Position numbers and translations under genes: made by a program. A stretch of 64,000 nt of DNA, from contig MNCI01002331.1 of NCBI GenBank assembly GCA_015680685.1, positions 716,223-780,222 on the forward strand, read 5' to 3'. The first letter of the stretch is position 1; the number at the start of each line of letters is the position of its first letter. Below are positions 1 to 12,551 of this stretch, piece by piece. This stretch comes from Gnetum montanum. Lineage: Eukaryota; Streptophyta; Gnetopsida; Gnetales; Gnetaceae. A model generated the notes under the pieces. That model was not told where the DNA came from. It was given only the letters and a program-made list of their open reading frames with translations, and ran no database searches.

Positions 1-1983
1 ATGGTTTGAAGAAACAAAGTTAGGGAGACCAAAAATTCCATTTCATTACTTAATTAGAAAGTTGTGCAAGCATGCTGGAATCCTAGGATATACTAATGAT
101 ATCCCTAGGAAGGCTTAGAATGCCTCCTTTGCTAAGATCCTAAAATCGACAACACCAAGAAAGGATCTTGGTGAAGAACTAGAAGTGGAAAAGGAGGCAG
201 TGCCATGAATAAAAATATAATGTGAGCCTAAACAACATCCACAAGCACAAGGTCCACCACCACCACTACAAGACTATAAGCCCTCGATGAGCCATCTATA
301 GAAGATCACTGAAGAAATCAACCAGGGAAGCAAGGATGAGTCCAACCTCTTCTGAGTCATGGACAACGCCATATGACCCATAGTGTTAGTTGACCTAATG
401 TAGGGGAGATCTCAATACGGTTAGGAGGAGAAGGGTCCCAATGGTCACGACAAATCTCTAGGAATGCTGCATCCTTTCAAGTAACACTGGAAACTGAAGA
501 AGGTACCATGGTCATGGTACTACAGCATGAGGATGTAGCAGGTGCAGCAAAAGTCATCACCTATCACATCATAGAATCATTCAACATGCCTATTATGCCC
601 CCAATAGATCTAACAGGGACTAGAGATACAAAAGTATTGGCCAGGACTTTAATGACTTCTGCAGTGCATGAGAATTTGCTGGATCAACTACTACAGATGG
701 GCCAAGTAATGACCACCCTGTTTGACATCCCTAATGATGTCACTATAGCTCAATCAGACCTCATCATGACAAAAGGAAAGTTGGTCATGGCAGAAGTTAA
801 GGCAAAGTATGTAGAAGCTGAAATACAAAGATTACAAGAAGAGTTGGCTATCCTACGAGCTGAACAATGGGATCCTACCCATTTTGTTATGCTAGATCAA
901 CTCAAACAATTTAGGACAAAGTAACTAACCAAGCTAATAAAGGAGAGAGTAACTGCTAAGCAAGAGAAGGAGATGGCAATTTGGAATGCCTTTGCTACTT
1001 ATGCGCAATCTCATGCATACAAAAAGGCATTAACTGTCGTACAAGAAGAGAATAAGAAACTCACCACAGAAAATTCTGGATTGACCAAAATGGAGAAACA
1101 GAAGAATATTCTAGAGGAAAGAGTCCACTAGTTGAGAGAGCAATTTGTGAGGGTCAACCAAGACATAAATAGATTGGCCAAAGAGAATAGAATCCTCTCA
1201 ATGAAGGAGGTCAACACTATCTACCAAAAATCAGCAACTAAAATTAGCACATGGAAAAATAAGGCCAAAAAGCATGAAAAATTAAAAGAGCTCTTTCGTG
1301 ACCAAGTTGGCATGTACAAGTAGATCAATGAAAAATAAATCTAGATGGCCAAAGCCCACATCAACTTCTTATTAATGCAAAATCCTAAGTGGTGGTTCTT
1401 CTTGGATAGCTATGCCATAGTCCATCTAGTAGAAGTCAAGAACAAAGACTTGTAAATAGAGGATCTAAAAGAATACATGGTGTTGTCTAACCTTAGATAT
1501 GCTAACCTTGCAATGTTAACAACAGGTTACCCGTGAAATGAGTTGGAGAAATAAGTGGCAACCACCTACACGTTCTATGAGAAAGAGTTTGCAAATCGAA
1601 AGGATGCTTTACAAAAGCTATAAGTGGAAAACTTAGAATTAGAGGTGGTCAAAGCCAGTTATTAGGGACAAAAGGATGTAGCCTCAAACCTAACTCAAAT
1701 ATTGAAAAATTATCATGAGCTCAGGAACAAAGCTAAGACCTTCAAGGAAGAACGAAGGCAGTTCATGGCATAGTATGTAAAGGTGAATCAAATGTTCCTA
1801 CAACTACCATGTCCTTGGGATTTACTAGTGCCAACACACACTAGCTTAGTAGCATGGATGGCACATGACCCAAGGATGAAGGAAGAGAACTTGTAGGCAT
1901 TGCTCAATCACTACAAATTCCAATGGCTCAATGAAAAAGGGAAGCAGCCAATGGAAGAGCCACCACCTTTGGGCACCACATGA
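1..1983 (+). pseudogene. Third ORF (coiled-coil protein) of Athila-like copy 1, decayed
   Basis: A single plus-strand frame from about position 440 to 1981 is interrupted by point stops only. Most stops are TAG/TAA where CAG/CAA is expected. Nearly every open stretch is rich in Glu, Lys, Leu and Gln in heptad-like order, for example the long helix around 760-900 and 1100-1320, so the protein was mainly coiled coil. The first 440 bases belong to the upstream globular part and contain more stops and frame changes. The C-terminal block, with a CPWD motif near 1810 followed by WMAHDPRM, recurs in copy 3 near 36.36 kb (CPWD, WMMHVPRI). It lies downstream of where gag-pol would be, the position of the env-like ORF in Athila elements. 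No signal peptide or membrane helix is evident. The function is unknown, and the gene is not functional in this copy. Confidence 0.65.
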
Positions 1984-2187
1984 GCTTCCCAGTTTTATTT
2001 TTGTTTTGTTTTGTTTTGTAATAATGTGTTCCATTTTTGTACTGTACCACTATGGCATGCAAAGAGTCAATTGTTTTGTTCATTGCTTGAGTGAGTCAAT
2101 AATTTAATACTTACCCAATATTTTGTAAAGAACTTATTCCTCATTTTGTTTAACTCAAGGATGAGTTTTCATTTAGTCATGGGGGTA

Positions 2188-3044
2188 TGATAAGTCATCA
2201 TTGGCAAGCCCCAATGTCAGATATGTGACGTCAAAGCCAAAATGTGACATCAGATATCTGACATTGCCTCTCCTAGGTTGGCCTATAAATATAGCACTTG
2301 GGTGCCCAGTTGAGAAAAAGGGAAGTAGCAGTAGAATTTTAGTTTTAGTTCTCAATTTTTGTTAGTCTATCTTAAAGCTTTGTTATTCCGAGTGCATGTT
2401 GCAGTGTGATGTTTGTAATCGTATGATACCTTTGTTTGAGTGTGATGTACTTGGACATGTTACATGACTAGAAATAAAGATCGAGATTACTCCCATCATT
2501 GTAGCATCCATTTAGATTATTATCGCTTTTGATTGTTAATTATTTACTACTTTATTTAGTTAAATGTTTCCATTTATTACTATTTACTATTCCTGTTATT
2601 AAGCAAAATTTGTACACCTTAATCACAAGTGTTTAAGTGTAGATACTTGGTAATCTAAAAGTGTATTGTTTGGCACAACTAGTGACATACGCTTGGCAAT
2701 CCAAGAAGTAGTCTCACGAAGTCCAAGATGTATACAGACAATTAAGAGCAGATACTCATAGCACATAGGCTAGTTAGATTTCACTTTCCATTGTCCATTA
2801 GCTTAATTAATTTACCTTTTTATCATCATCAGGAGTAGCATAGAATTAGATAACATCATAGGCCTCACTTTGGACTAAACCATATGTGACAAAGCTACCA
2901 CTAGTCCAAGTGGGAAGACAATGAACTATGACCAGAGCATGACGTTCTACATGCCATAACTGGTCACATCCATGAAATTCAACCAGATCATGTGTGAACG
3001 CTTGTGATTAGTATGGTTAAGCATAGGGGTACCTCACCACTCAT
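2188..3044 (+). repeat. 3' LTR of Athila-like copy 1
   Basis: The LTR starts with TG directly after the purine-rich tract GGGGGTA. It has a TATA-like box at about 2281-2294 (CCTATAAATATAGCAC), shared exactly with the LTR of copy 2, and an AATAAAG polyadenylation-like signal near 2475. It ends with a block (GGTACCTCACCACTCAT) also found at 25.19 kb next to a primer-binding site. The length of about 857 bp is short for Athila but similar to the 934-bp LTR of copy 2. The exact last base is uncertain because the terminal CA has decayed. Confidence 0.7.
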
Positions 3045-3139
3045 AATAAATATTTTTTACTTGATTTGATATATATCCCTCTAGGAATCCCTTAAAGTCA
3101 TATATCACATCAATGTTATATGAGGTGTAGTTACTTTCA

Positions 3140-3480
3140 CTATTTGCATAGATAACATAATCTATATTCATAAGTGCTAGTAGAGAAATGATGTTGTTGT
3201 TTTTTTCTCATGATCATTGATAGTTTTCTAAAGCTCCAATCAATATCTTCATGTGTATGGCCTACAAGAAGGAAGCTCAACTTTGTAATCTTAAAAATTC
3301 TTCTTGTTATTAGTAACAACAAATAAATGAACACATATTCATTCATGTTATTTTATTCATGGTTATTTATTTGTAGAAATCATGTAGTAGGAAATGGATT
3401 AAAAAGACATTTTGAGTTATTATCATGGGCATCATCTAATTGATACTATACTTCATGTCCCAATTTAGAATGATTAAGTA
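3140..3480 (-). pseudogene. DUF7869-like transposon protein fragment
   Basis: On the minus strand an open stretch reads into LLVGHTHEDID (encoded near 3215-3275), preceded by the NEYVFIYLL-type segment expected just upstream. This matches the conserved core, with the VGHTHEDID signature, of the DUF7869-type proteins found in repetitive, transposon-associated families of plants and animals. The catalytic role of this family is not established. Upstream sequence (higher coordinates) is AT-rich with many stops, and I could not follow the rest of the protein, so this is a decayed fragment lying directly beside the LTR of copy 1. Assignment rests on one strong motif plus local collinearity. Confidence 0.5.
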
Positions 3481-3489
3481 GTGTCATAA

Positions 3490-6140
3490 GGGAACATCTT
3501 CTAAAATCACATTTTCTCATCATTATATCATCATACCTATCAACAAGATTATTATCTAAATCCCTTAAGTACTTTAACAAAGATTTGATGTTAAATATAG
3601 AATTCATCTAAGTGTAAAATAGACAAAAATGACCAAACCTCCATATTCTAGTCCTTTAATCTGAATTCCTATATGAGAGATTTAGAATCTTTCTTTTCTA
3701 AGAAAATCCTTAGAAAAAATTAAAAACTATGATAATGATATTTTTTACTTATTTAGAATATCATGAATGATGCTTAGATAATTATTAGGTTGTCTTGTAG
3801 TAAGATCTCTATGAATGTGAATGTAATATATATTCCTACATACAATTATATAATCATAATGATTTTGAAGTTTCATTTATATTCTATCCCTTTTTAGAGG
3901 GCTCCTCATACATTTATTTCTTTGTCCAATGTATGATAGGTTCTACACATTAAAAAAAATCCTCTTTTCTACTAAAAATTACATTTGGATAATATTTGTT
4001 GAAAAACTTTGATAACCAACTTTTGTTAATATGAGGAAATCCTAGATCATCTAATCTAAGGCTAATGTAATTCATCAATAAAATTCATTGACTTATTATC
4101 ATAGGAAATGTTCTAATTGATTCAAATATTTCATTTTTCATCACCTATCTACATTTTGATGGTGACTGGTAAACCATCTCATCAAAAACCCTCTCAAGAG
4201 TCATTATAGTTGCAAGCTTACTAGATTTTAACTTTATCTTTCATGTGTTTCCATGCTCAAAGAATAAATGTCCTTCCATAAAATTACATAAGTGATAGTA
4301 GAATGTACTACTTGGAATCCCATGAATTGTATATCAAGCCTTCTTATAAATATTAAGTTTAAATATTTTATTATTTTCACAACATGATTGTCATTGCAAT
4401 TACATAATTCAAGTTAAACACATGCATAATATATGAGCTTCACTCATTCAAGTTTGTTATTGACATAATTTACCAAGTCCTTCTAATATCATCCACTAAA
4501 ATACTTTACATACAATTATTTTGTAGTAATTAATATAGAGGATGGATATTAAATTGTCTAGCTAGTTAACTAATCTTATTGTAGATGTACCATGAGCTTC
4601 ACTACTCTCAATAGTCTTCACCTTCCTTCTACCCTTGTAGGGTCTCTAATCTCTAAATGCATTGCATATAGGATGCATTGGTCTACTACAAATAGGTTTC
4701 ATAATCTAATTTCTAACTAGATATTGATATCAATAGGACTAGACACATTATTCTATGGAAGAAAAAAATTAAGAATTTAAGACATCGTATACATGATCCT
4801 TCTTCTATACTGTCATTGAGAGAAGATTCTTAAAGAATAAAGAACATTCCTAACATTCCTCATCAATTGATTGAATGTAAATATTGATCAAATTATGAAT
4901 TGTTCTAATAAGAAAGTAATCCATCATGTCTTCTAAACTACATATTGCACTTGTTCTATTTTTCCTTCATGAATCTACCATAGTATCTTCAATTTAAACT
5001 TAGTATATAGTCCTAGATGTAAGGAAGCCTTAATCTATACATTCATGCTTTATCATCACATTTCTTTTGAATAATTTATTACATTTCCTCCTTATATCCT
5101 CTAATAAGATCTTCATTTCCCACTTATATTAAAGAAAACAAACATAATTTTACAAATTTATTAATAAATGATAACAATGTAATGGACTACAAAGAAAAAT
5201 TAATTAAGTTCATTGGTTTTTTATCTAAAGATATTTGTTTTATATTGTGAGATAAACAAATAAATCATGCATGATTGTGAAACCTCATAATAAAAAATAC
5301 TTGAATTTGAGTGCAATCACTTAAATCATGCATGACTAAGAAGCCTCCATAATTTCATGATCTTTTTAAAACATTCTATGAAATAATGAACTACAATAAA
5401 AACTCAAATACATTCACCTGTTGTTATAATCTACTCATACTATTCACATGTAACATTTTTATCTAAATACATTCATTTGATATTATGATCAAAATATATG
5501 AATCATGCATGATTGAGTAGCCACTTGAATCTTACATGAATGAGTAACCTCGATAATCATACATAGTTGAGTAGCCTCCATCATATCAAAGTATTTTTAA
5601 ACATTTTAGTAAATAAATGTAAAAATGTTTGCTTGTTTTTTTTCCACAGTTGAACAATGTCTTAAGGATCATTATTTAATATTCTAAGATCATACAATCA
5701 ATAATAACCTAATCACAGTATTTTAATTTCCTATATGATATGGGAATATGAAATTTTGTAAAATTTATGTTGTACAAATGGCCAATTAATTAATATTGTT
5801 TGGAATATTTTTATATTTATATATGTATAGAAAGTATATATTTATTAATGAGTATTTTATAGAATATATTGTAAACATATATTTGAGAGAATTAGATTGG
5901 AAAAATATGATGTACATAAATATCATGAAAAATAATATAATTTCTATGGAATACTAAACTAACTTATTGTGAAAATATGTATATTATGCATTATGAAAAT
6001 GTCATGAAAAGGAATATAATTTTTATGTGACACTCAAAAGTTTGATTTTACATTCTATATAGAAAGAGATATCTCTTTGTAGAATCATGTAATAAACTCT
6101 GGGAGCAATCATTTTTCTAATAATGATATGAAGATGACAA
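3490..6140. other. AT-rich stretch, no gene seen
   Basis: Both strands are closed by frequent stops. There is a weak repetition of a sequence like CATGCATGATTGAGTAGCC between about 5260 and 5590. Part of 3.5-4.9 kb may be the remainder of the DUF7869-like element, but no readable domain is left. Confidence 0.5.
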
Positions 6141-6149
6141 TAGGTTCTA

Positions 6150-6300
6150 TCATTTCGAGTAAAATTAAGGTGTTTGTTTCTCAAGTCAAAGACCTAGGTT
6201 CGAACCTAGTTATAGCCACTCGAAGAGTTTAGGCTTTTGCCTATCTACTAATCCTCCTGGAACCCCACCTTAGAGGAATGAGCACTATTCCTCAAAGTGA
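6150..6300 (+). repeat. tRNA-derived SINE-like unit
   Basis: A sequence AAGGTGTTTGTTTCTCAAG followed about 30 bases later by GGTTCGAACC resembles the A and B boxes of a tRNA-type RNA polymerase III promoter. The B box sits inside a perfect 16-bp palindrome, CTAGGTTCGAACCTAG, at 6194-6209. No anticodon stem of a functional tRNA is evident, so a SINE head or tRNA pseudogene is likelier. The 3' boundary is not defined. Confidence 0.45.
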
Positions 6301-7130
6301 TGATTGATGATTCTTTAGTGTGATGATGATAATAAGTTAAGAGAAATCATATTTTTTTGTATCCCCTCAATGTATTATCTTCTTACTCCTTTAGGATACA
6401 ATACATTAATACCTTAGTTCCTCTACAATTTTCATGAATATCCCTTGAGAAAGCAAAAAAAAAAAAAAAAAAGTCAATTCTTTAGTATCTACTGGAAGTT
6501 TCAAGGTCTAGAAATTATGACAACTAAGATAAATGGAGGAGAATGTATAAGGAAATGTAAAAGAAAAAAAACGTTTATTTAGTCTTCCTCAATGATAAGT
6601 AGAAAATGTAAAATAGTACCTATAACTTCCTTTACTCTTCATCAATGATAAGCCAAAAAATTGTAATTGATTTTATGGTAACCTATGATACTTCTGTAAA
6701 GTGATGATACAATCTTGTATGAGAAGGACTTGTTACTATTAGTTATTTACATCTTGGCATTGTTTCACACCATTCTTTTTTCATTTTCACTAGGGTTTTA
6801 TGTTTGAATTTTTATAAAGTTAGGGTTTCAATTGTCATGGAAAATCCTACTAAACATGGTCTTAATTGATGAAAAATATAGTGAAATTTCTTACAACACC
6901 TTTTTGAAAATGGTTTCCATTATATTTATTAAATTCTAGATTTTTTTATTAATATGTGAAATAAGCCATACATAAATAAGGAAGTGTAGATTATATATTA
7001 TTTTTTAAAAATCATTTCTTAATAGAATTATCTTTCATTTTATATTTGAATCTTTTTATTTATGATGGTATAGAGTTGACACATTTCTATATTTTATGTC
7101 TTTAATAAAATGGATGACTTCACATGTCAT
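6300..7130. other. AT-rich intergenic sequence, no gene
   Basis: This contains an A-run near 6456-6472 and stretches rich in TTTTTA. No reading frame or domain is visible. Confidence 0.5.
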
Positions 7131-9010
7131 GTGTTTGGAAAAGATATTATTCTTATCATAAGAAGAGACCTTGGTCCTAGAACTATAGTTAGTCATTTCT
7201 TTATCATCATACTAATGAGTTATGTTTGTTGACAAATCAACCGTGTATGGATGCATGTATCATGGGTTTAGGAAGGGTGTGATTGTCCTTATAAGTGAAG
7301 ACCCTCATATAGAGCTAAGTTTAATCATCATGTTACCATGACAATAGTGATCAATGACCATTGATGAATTAACCATATGTGATTGCACATCTTGGGTTTA
7401 GCAACCATGTAATTTTCATCATAAGTAGAGATATTATTTTTGGAACTAGGGTTAGTCATCCCAATATCATTACAAGGATTCATCAAGCATGTGTATTAGA
7501 GCTAGGTTTAGCCATTTTGTTACCATGACATTAATGATTTGTAACCATTGATAAAATAGCGATGTATAACAACATGTGTCTTGGGTTTGATAAGCATGTG
7601 ATTCTTATCAAAAGTGAATATCCTATTCCTAGAACTAGCATGGATTTAGCAAGCATGTGATTCGCATTGAAAATAAAGACCCTAGTCCTTAAACTAGGGT
7701 TTGGCAAGCATGTGATTCTTATTAAAAGTAGAGATTCTAGTCCTAGAACTTGGATAAGTCACCCCATTACTCTCACATGGGTTTGGTAAGTCTATGATTC
7801 TCACCAAAAGTAGAGACCTTGGTATCATCACATGGGTCCAGCATGGGTTTGGTAAGTATGTGATTCTCATTAGAATTTAAGACCCTAGTACTAATCAAAC
7901 TTTAGTCAATCTATTAGTATGACATTGATGATATATGACCACTAATGAATCAAAAATTCCACATGCCTTGGATTTGGCAAGCATGCGATTCTCATTAAAA
8001 GTAGAGACCTTGGTCCTAGAATTAGGGGTAGTCATCCTATTGCCCTCAAATGGGTTCAACAATTTTGTGATTCTCCTTAGAAGTGGAGATCCTAGTGCTA
8101 GAGCTAGGTTTAGTCATCCTATTACCATGATACTAATGAACTATCATCATTAATGAATTAACCATATGTGGCTACACATATCTTGAGCTTGACAAGTGTG
8201 CAATTCCCATCAAAAGTAGAAACACTAATACTATCACATGGATTTGACAATGGTGTGATTCTCATTAAAATTAGAGACCAAATTACCATAGATAGGTTTA
8301 GCCATTCTATTACCATGTCATTGATAATCTATGATCATTGATGAATCAACCATATGTGACTACACATATCTTAAGTTTGTCAAGCATATGATTCTCATCA
8401 TAAGTAAAGACCCTGGCCACAAAAATAGGATTATTCATCATGTTACTCTTAGATAGGTTTAGAAATCATGTGATTCTCTTTAGAAGTGAAGACCCTTTTA
8501 CTAGAGCTAAGTTTAGTCATCCTATTATCATGACACTAATAATCTATGATTATTAATGAATCAAACATGTATGAATACACATTTTTTGGATTTGGTAAGC
8601 ATTTATTTCTCAATGGAAGTAGAGATTCTAGTACCATCACATGGGTTCAATAATGGTGCTATTCTCATTAGAAGTGGAGACCCTAGTACTAGAGCTAGGT
8701 TTAGTCATCATGTTACCATGACATTGTTGATCTGGACTCATTGACAAAATCAACCGTGTAACTACATCAATTAAAAGTAGAGATCGCAAAACTATGGTTA
8801 GTTACCCAATTACCCTTACATGATATTGATAATAGTATGATTCTCAAAAGAAGTGAAGAGCCCCATACTAAATCAAGGTTTAGTCATCCCATTATTATGA
8901 CACTAATGATTTATGATCATTGACCATGTGATTTTCATCAGAATTTGAGACCCTAGTCCTAGACATAGGATTCATCAACCATTTACCATTTGACTAATGA
9001 GTTGTGACTC
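7130..9010 (+). repeat. Satellite-like tandem array, about 180-210 bp units
   Basis: The phrase GAGCTAGGTTTAGTCATC followed by TTACCATGACA recurs near 7312, 7499, 7892, 8101, 8293, 8504, 8692 and 8872. The spacing is 180-211 bp, with one doubled interval of 393. Within each unit the phrase GTTTGGCAAGCATGTGATT followed by CTCATYAAAAGTAGAGACC occurs once or twice, giving a higher-order unit made of two related halves of about 85 and 125 bp. Units differ by roughly 15-25%, so the array is old. Short open frames in it are by-products of the repeat. The sequence just after, to about 9.2 kb, still contains degraded pieces. Confidence 0.75.
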
Positions 9011-9199
9011 TTAATGAATAAAAGAAGTAGGTGTAAATGTGTTATGTGTTTTGCAAGAGCTAGTTCTAGAATCATGGTTAGTTACCTAGTTACAATTACA
9101 TTGATGATGTGTGCAATTTGAGGAATCAACAATATGTGAACATGTCTTGGATTCGACATGGATTTGATTTTCATTAATAGTGTAGACTGTGTACCTATT

Positions 9200-10480
9200 G
9201 ATCCAAGATATAATGTAAAAGAATAGTAATGCCCAATGTTCATCCTAATTTAGACACTAAGTATGCACACTGGACACTTATAAACTAATTGCAAACACTA
9301 AATAACTCATGTGTTTGAAAACTTAATATGATCTAATGAATAGTAAACCAAAGTACACATTATAAACTAAGTACACATACTAAACAACTTATAAGTTTCT
9401 TTTAATAAATTTATAATTCACTGCTAACTAGTAGAGTCAAACCTATGAGTTGGAATTTCCAAGTGAATATGCTTACTACTAAGCCTAAAGCTAATTGTTA
9501 GGTATTAGATATCATGTATTAATTTTCTAGGATTTAGTTCTTAAATCTTTAAAATATATATGATATAGCTATAATTCTAAGTTTCAGTTTGCAAATTATA
9601 TAACTATTCTTGGAGCTCATGATAAGCTTTCATATTTTAAAAGTATCATGATATATATAACTCTAACAACATTTATAACTTTTATAAGCTTATGTTAGAC
9701 ATGATCCTTAGAACTCTTGGAAACATTTGATATTTTAAAAGTACAATTAATATATATTATATAACTATTTTTTAAAATCATGAAAAATTTACATATAAGA
9801 ATGAAAATTGAGTTCTAACTATGATTCACAAAATACAATCATTTTCATTTTCTTGCTAGAGCTACCATCATCATTTTCATTATTATCATTGATGTTGCTT
9901 ACCATCATTGTTGCCTATAGTGCTTCTACATCATTAGTTGCTATCACTATTCCTTAAGGTGTTTATGTGTCATCAATTAAGAGGCTTTTGTGTTATCATC
10001 ATTGCCTAAAATGTTTTGAAGTCATCATCATCATCCCTTATGCATTTTCACTAGTTTCTCTATTATCGTCATTATCTTCATTGGTTTCCCCACCAACATT
10101 GTCATTTGTATCACCATTTGATATGGTATGTTCAAGAATTTTTCTCCTTATTTCTCTATGGTATGAAGTCATATTAGGTTTCTAGCATTTCTATCTCTGT
10201 GTTCTTTAATTTATTATCTACATTCATCTAGGGCTTTAAAATTTTGCTTTTTTCTATTACAATTGATGTTTTACTACCTAGAATCTAAAGGATAGTATGT
10301 GGAACACAACCAATGAATCTCATGTTACAACTTGTAAACCTCACCATTAAACCTGAGACTAGAATTTTATTATAAAATGTGAAGATTGTAATCCATGAAA
10401 TGCAATTTCACATACTTTAACTTTTGGGGCTAAAAAAATGCCTTATAAGTTTTCATAGCCTCACTTCACAAGTGAAAAAA
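9200..10480. other. AT-rich stretch with ATC/ATT microsatellite, no gene
   Basis: Around 9850-10090 the sequence is dominated by imperfect CATCATTATC-type repeats, which give short Ser/Ile/Leu-rich frames without meaning. No other feature is seen. Confidence 0.45.
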
Positions 10481-10870
10481 GTCATACCATGTCTATATTT
10501 GGGATTGTGGAGGCTAAAAATGCCTTTTGAATTGCCAAATTTGGCATTTTCATGGCTTTTTGTGGGGGTATAGCCTCAACTACGCTAGAACCACCTACCC
10601 CCAGCATTGGTGGTGTTGGGTTTTCATTTTCCCAACAATGGCGAGTGTACTTACCATAATTACCAATGGTGTTCCACAAGGCTAATGTAGGAGTTGTTGG
10701 GTTTCTAATTTTTTTCATGAAGCCAATGTTGGAATGGTTCGGATTTTCGCTTTTCCAACCATGGCCAGAGTAGTCATTATGATTCTCAGTAGTTTCTTCA
10801 TGACCAAAGTAGTCACTATAATTCCTAGCATAGGTGTTGCAAAGCCAATGTAGTTGTAGCAAAGCCAACA
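10480..10870. repeat. Imperfect minisatellite-like segment
   Basis: Blocks such as TTGGGTTTTCATTTTCCCAACAA... and its diverged relatives near 10609, 10697 and 10736 recur. Related AAAGTAGTCA/AGAGTAGTCA phrases occur near 10770 and 10808. A minus-strand frame of about 129 codons crosses the block but has a repetitive, low-complexity composition and no recognisable domain, so I do not call it a gene. Confidence 0.35.
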
Positions 10871-10999
10871 CAGTATCAAAAGTTTATTTACTATTTTTAG
10901 TATTTGATGTAGCTTTGATGACCTTTGGCACATCAAAACTTATCATAAAGGAAGATACATGCAAGGTAGACATGCAAGCAAATGAGTTCTACCACCAAA

Positions 11000-12551
11000 A
11001 CATGAAACACTTAGTATGCTCCAAACTACTTTAAGGGGAATGCACTCGAACCAAATCCAGGAAGGGTATCATGTAACTCAGCTCACGATAAGACCCTATG
11101 AACCTAGAAAGAAGAAAATAAGGAAAGATTCTATAATGAAAATCAAACATGTACATAACAAAGAAAAGCAAGTTAACACTTCCATTATCTTGGAAGAACC
11201 CAATGCTAATGCATTCATCAAAAAATAACTCCATTAGAATCATGAAGAGTCTTCAAAAAGCCAATCATCAAACTTGAGGAACCTACTAAAGTTCAACTTC
11301 ATTCCACTCTAGAAGAGACACTTAAGAAGGAGGTTATTAACTCAAAGTATAAGTAGGACTCAAGGCCAAGAGTTTCTACTAGGTCTTACAAAGTTAAATA
11401 TAGGAGTCATGAAAGGAGGACAAGCTAGCATCATTCTTCTAATACCTCATCAAGATCGTTGATGGACTCTAAAAAAAGAATACATAGGTATCAAGACTAT
11501 GATAGAGAAGAAAGAAGGACTCATTATCATCATGACCATTATTCAAGATACTTAGATGAGGAAGATAAAGGTTATGAGAAAATAAGCCAAAGGGATTAGA
11601 AAGAGGATAAAGAAAGATATGAGCATAGAAGGGTGTACTACAACATAGCACATGAACCTAATCATGATGATGAACCCTTGATGAAAACCCAAAGCATGAT
11701 CAGCGTCTAGGAAGCTATTTACATTCTGACCAAGCATGTGAGGGATAGTCATATCAAATAGCTTGATATGAATAACATGCCAAGATTTGATGGAGGTTAT
11801 AATGTTGATCCACAACACCACCTACAAGCTTTTCATAATGCCTACATCCTACAAAACATTGAAAGTAACTTCCAAAAGTTAAAGTTATTTTCAAGAACAC
11901 TTGTAAAAGAGGTAGAAAGCTGGTACTAATTAGTCAAACCTAAATCAATAAAAAAAAGAGTATCATGCTAGAGATCTTTAACGATAAGTACCAAATCTAC
12001 TCAAGGGTGTCTAACTTAAGAAAAAAAATCCAAGGATGGAAGGAAATGATTCATGAAACCCTTGATGTTACAATGGGTAGATACTATTCACTACTAAACA
12101 AATTCCCAAGCCATGGATTCTCATAGCAGGAGCACCTAAGGCATATTGTAGATGGGTTACAAAATAAGACTAAAGAGATCCTTGGGGTTTATGCCCAAGG
12201 TAGGTTACTAGAGATGACTACCCATTAAATGTAGAGACTAATTGACTAAGTGATGAAGAAAGAATATGAGGTAAGAAAGAGAGAATCATTAGAGGAGTAT
12301 AACTGAGATCCATCCATCAGGAAGAGAGATGCACAAGTTTTTGATACCAAGAAGCAAGAACCTTGGAACAAGTAATTACAAACAAAACTCTACTAATTGA
12401 GAAATCTATGATTGACATTGTAGAAAAGGTAGAGAAAATGTGGGACTCAATAGATGAAAAATTTGCAACCACATTGAAGATTGTGAAGCAGAAAATAGAG
12501 AAAGCCTTTGGAAAAGGCAAAGATAAGAAAAAGAAGAAAGATCTTGGATGA
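11000..12551 (+). pseudogene. gag of Athila-like copy 2, decayed
   Basis: Pieces of a retrotransposon gag can be read in more than one frame with many stops. MNNMPRFDGGY near 11767 is the family signature that starts the capsid-like domain (copy 3 has MNNIPRFEGGY near 26238). It is followed by HLQAFHNAYILQNI, then a charged helix ending in a Lys-rich tail at 12.36-12.55 kb. The same order occurs in copy 3 at 26.2-27.06 kb. The N-terminal region at 11.0-11.7 kb is basic and Ser/Arg-rich, as expected for the RNA-binding part. Frameshifts and stops rule out function. Confidence 0.65.

Larger units (their letters stand above)
1..3044 (+). mobile_element. Athila-like Ty3/gypsy element, copy 1 (3' end only)
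   Basis: This is the 3' part of a decayed LTR retrotransposon cut by the window edge. It consists of the third ORF (coiled-coil protein), a G-rich polypurine tract at about 2178-2187, and a 3' LTR beginning TGATAAGTC at 2188. It is assigned to the same family as the copies at 10.9-19.8 kb and 25.1-36.7 kb because the third ORF is collinear with theirs, and because the LTR end matches the LTR remnant just before the gag of copy 3. The family is called Athila-like from the RT and RNase H of copy 3. Target duplications cannot be tested because the 5' end lies outside the window. Confidence 0.75.

Noticed and set aside
7130-9010. CRISPR-like reading of the repeated units
   Set aside because: Units are long, diverged and contiguous with no unique spacers, and the window is eukaryotic. 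It is a satellite-like array.
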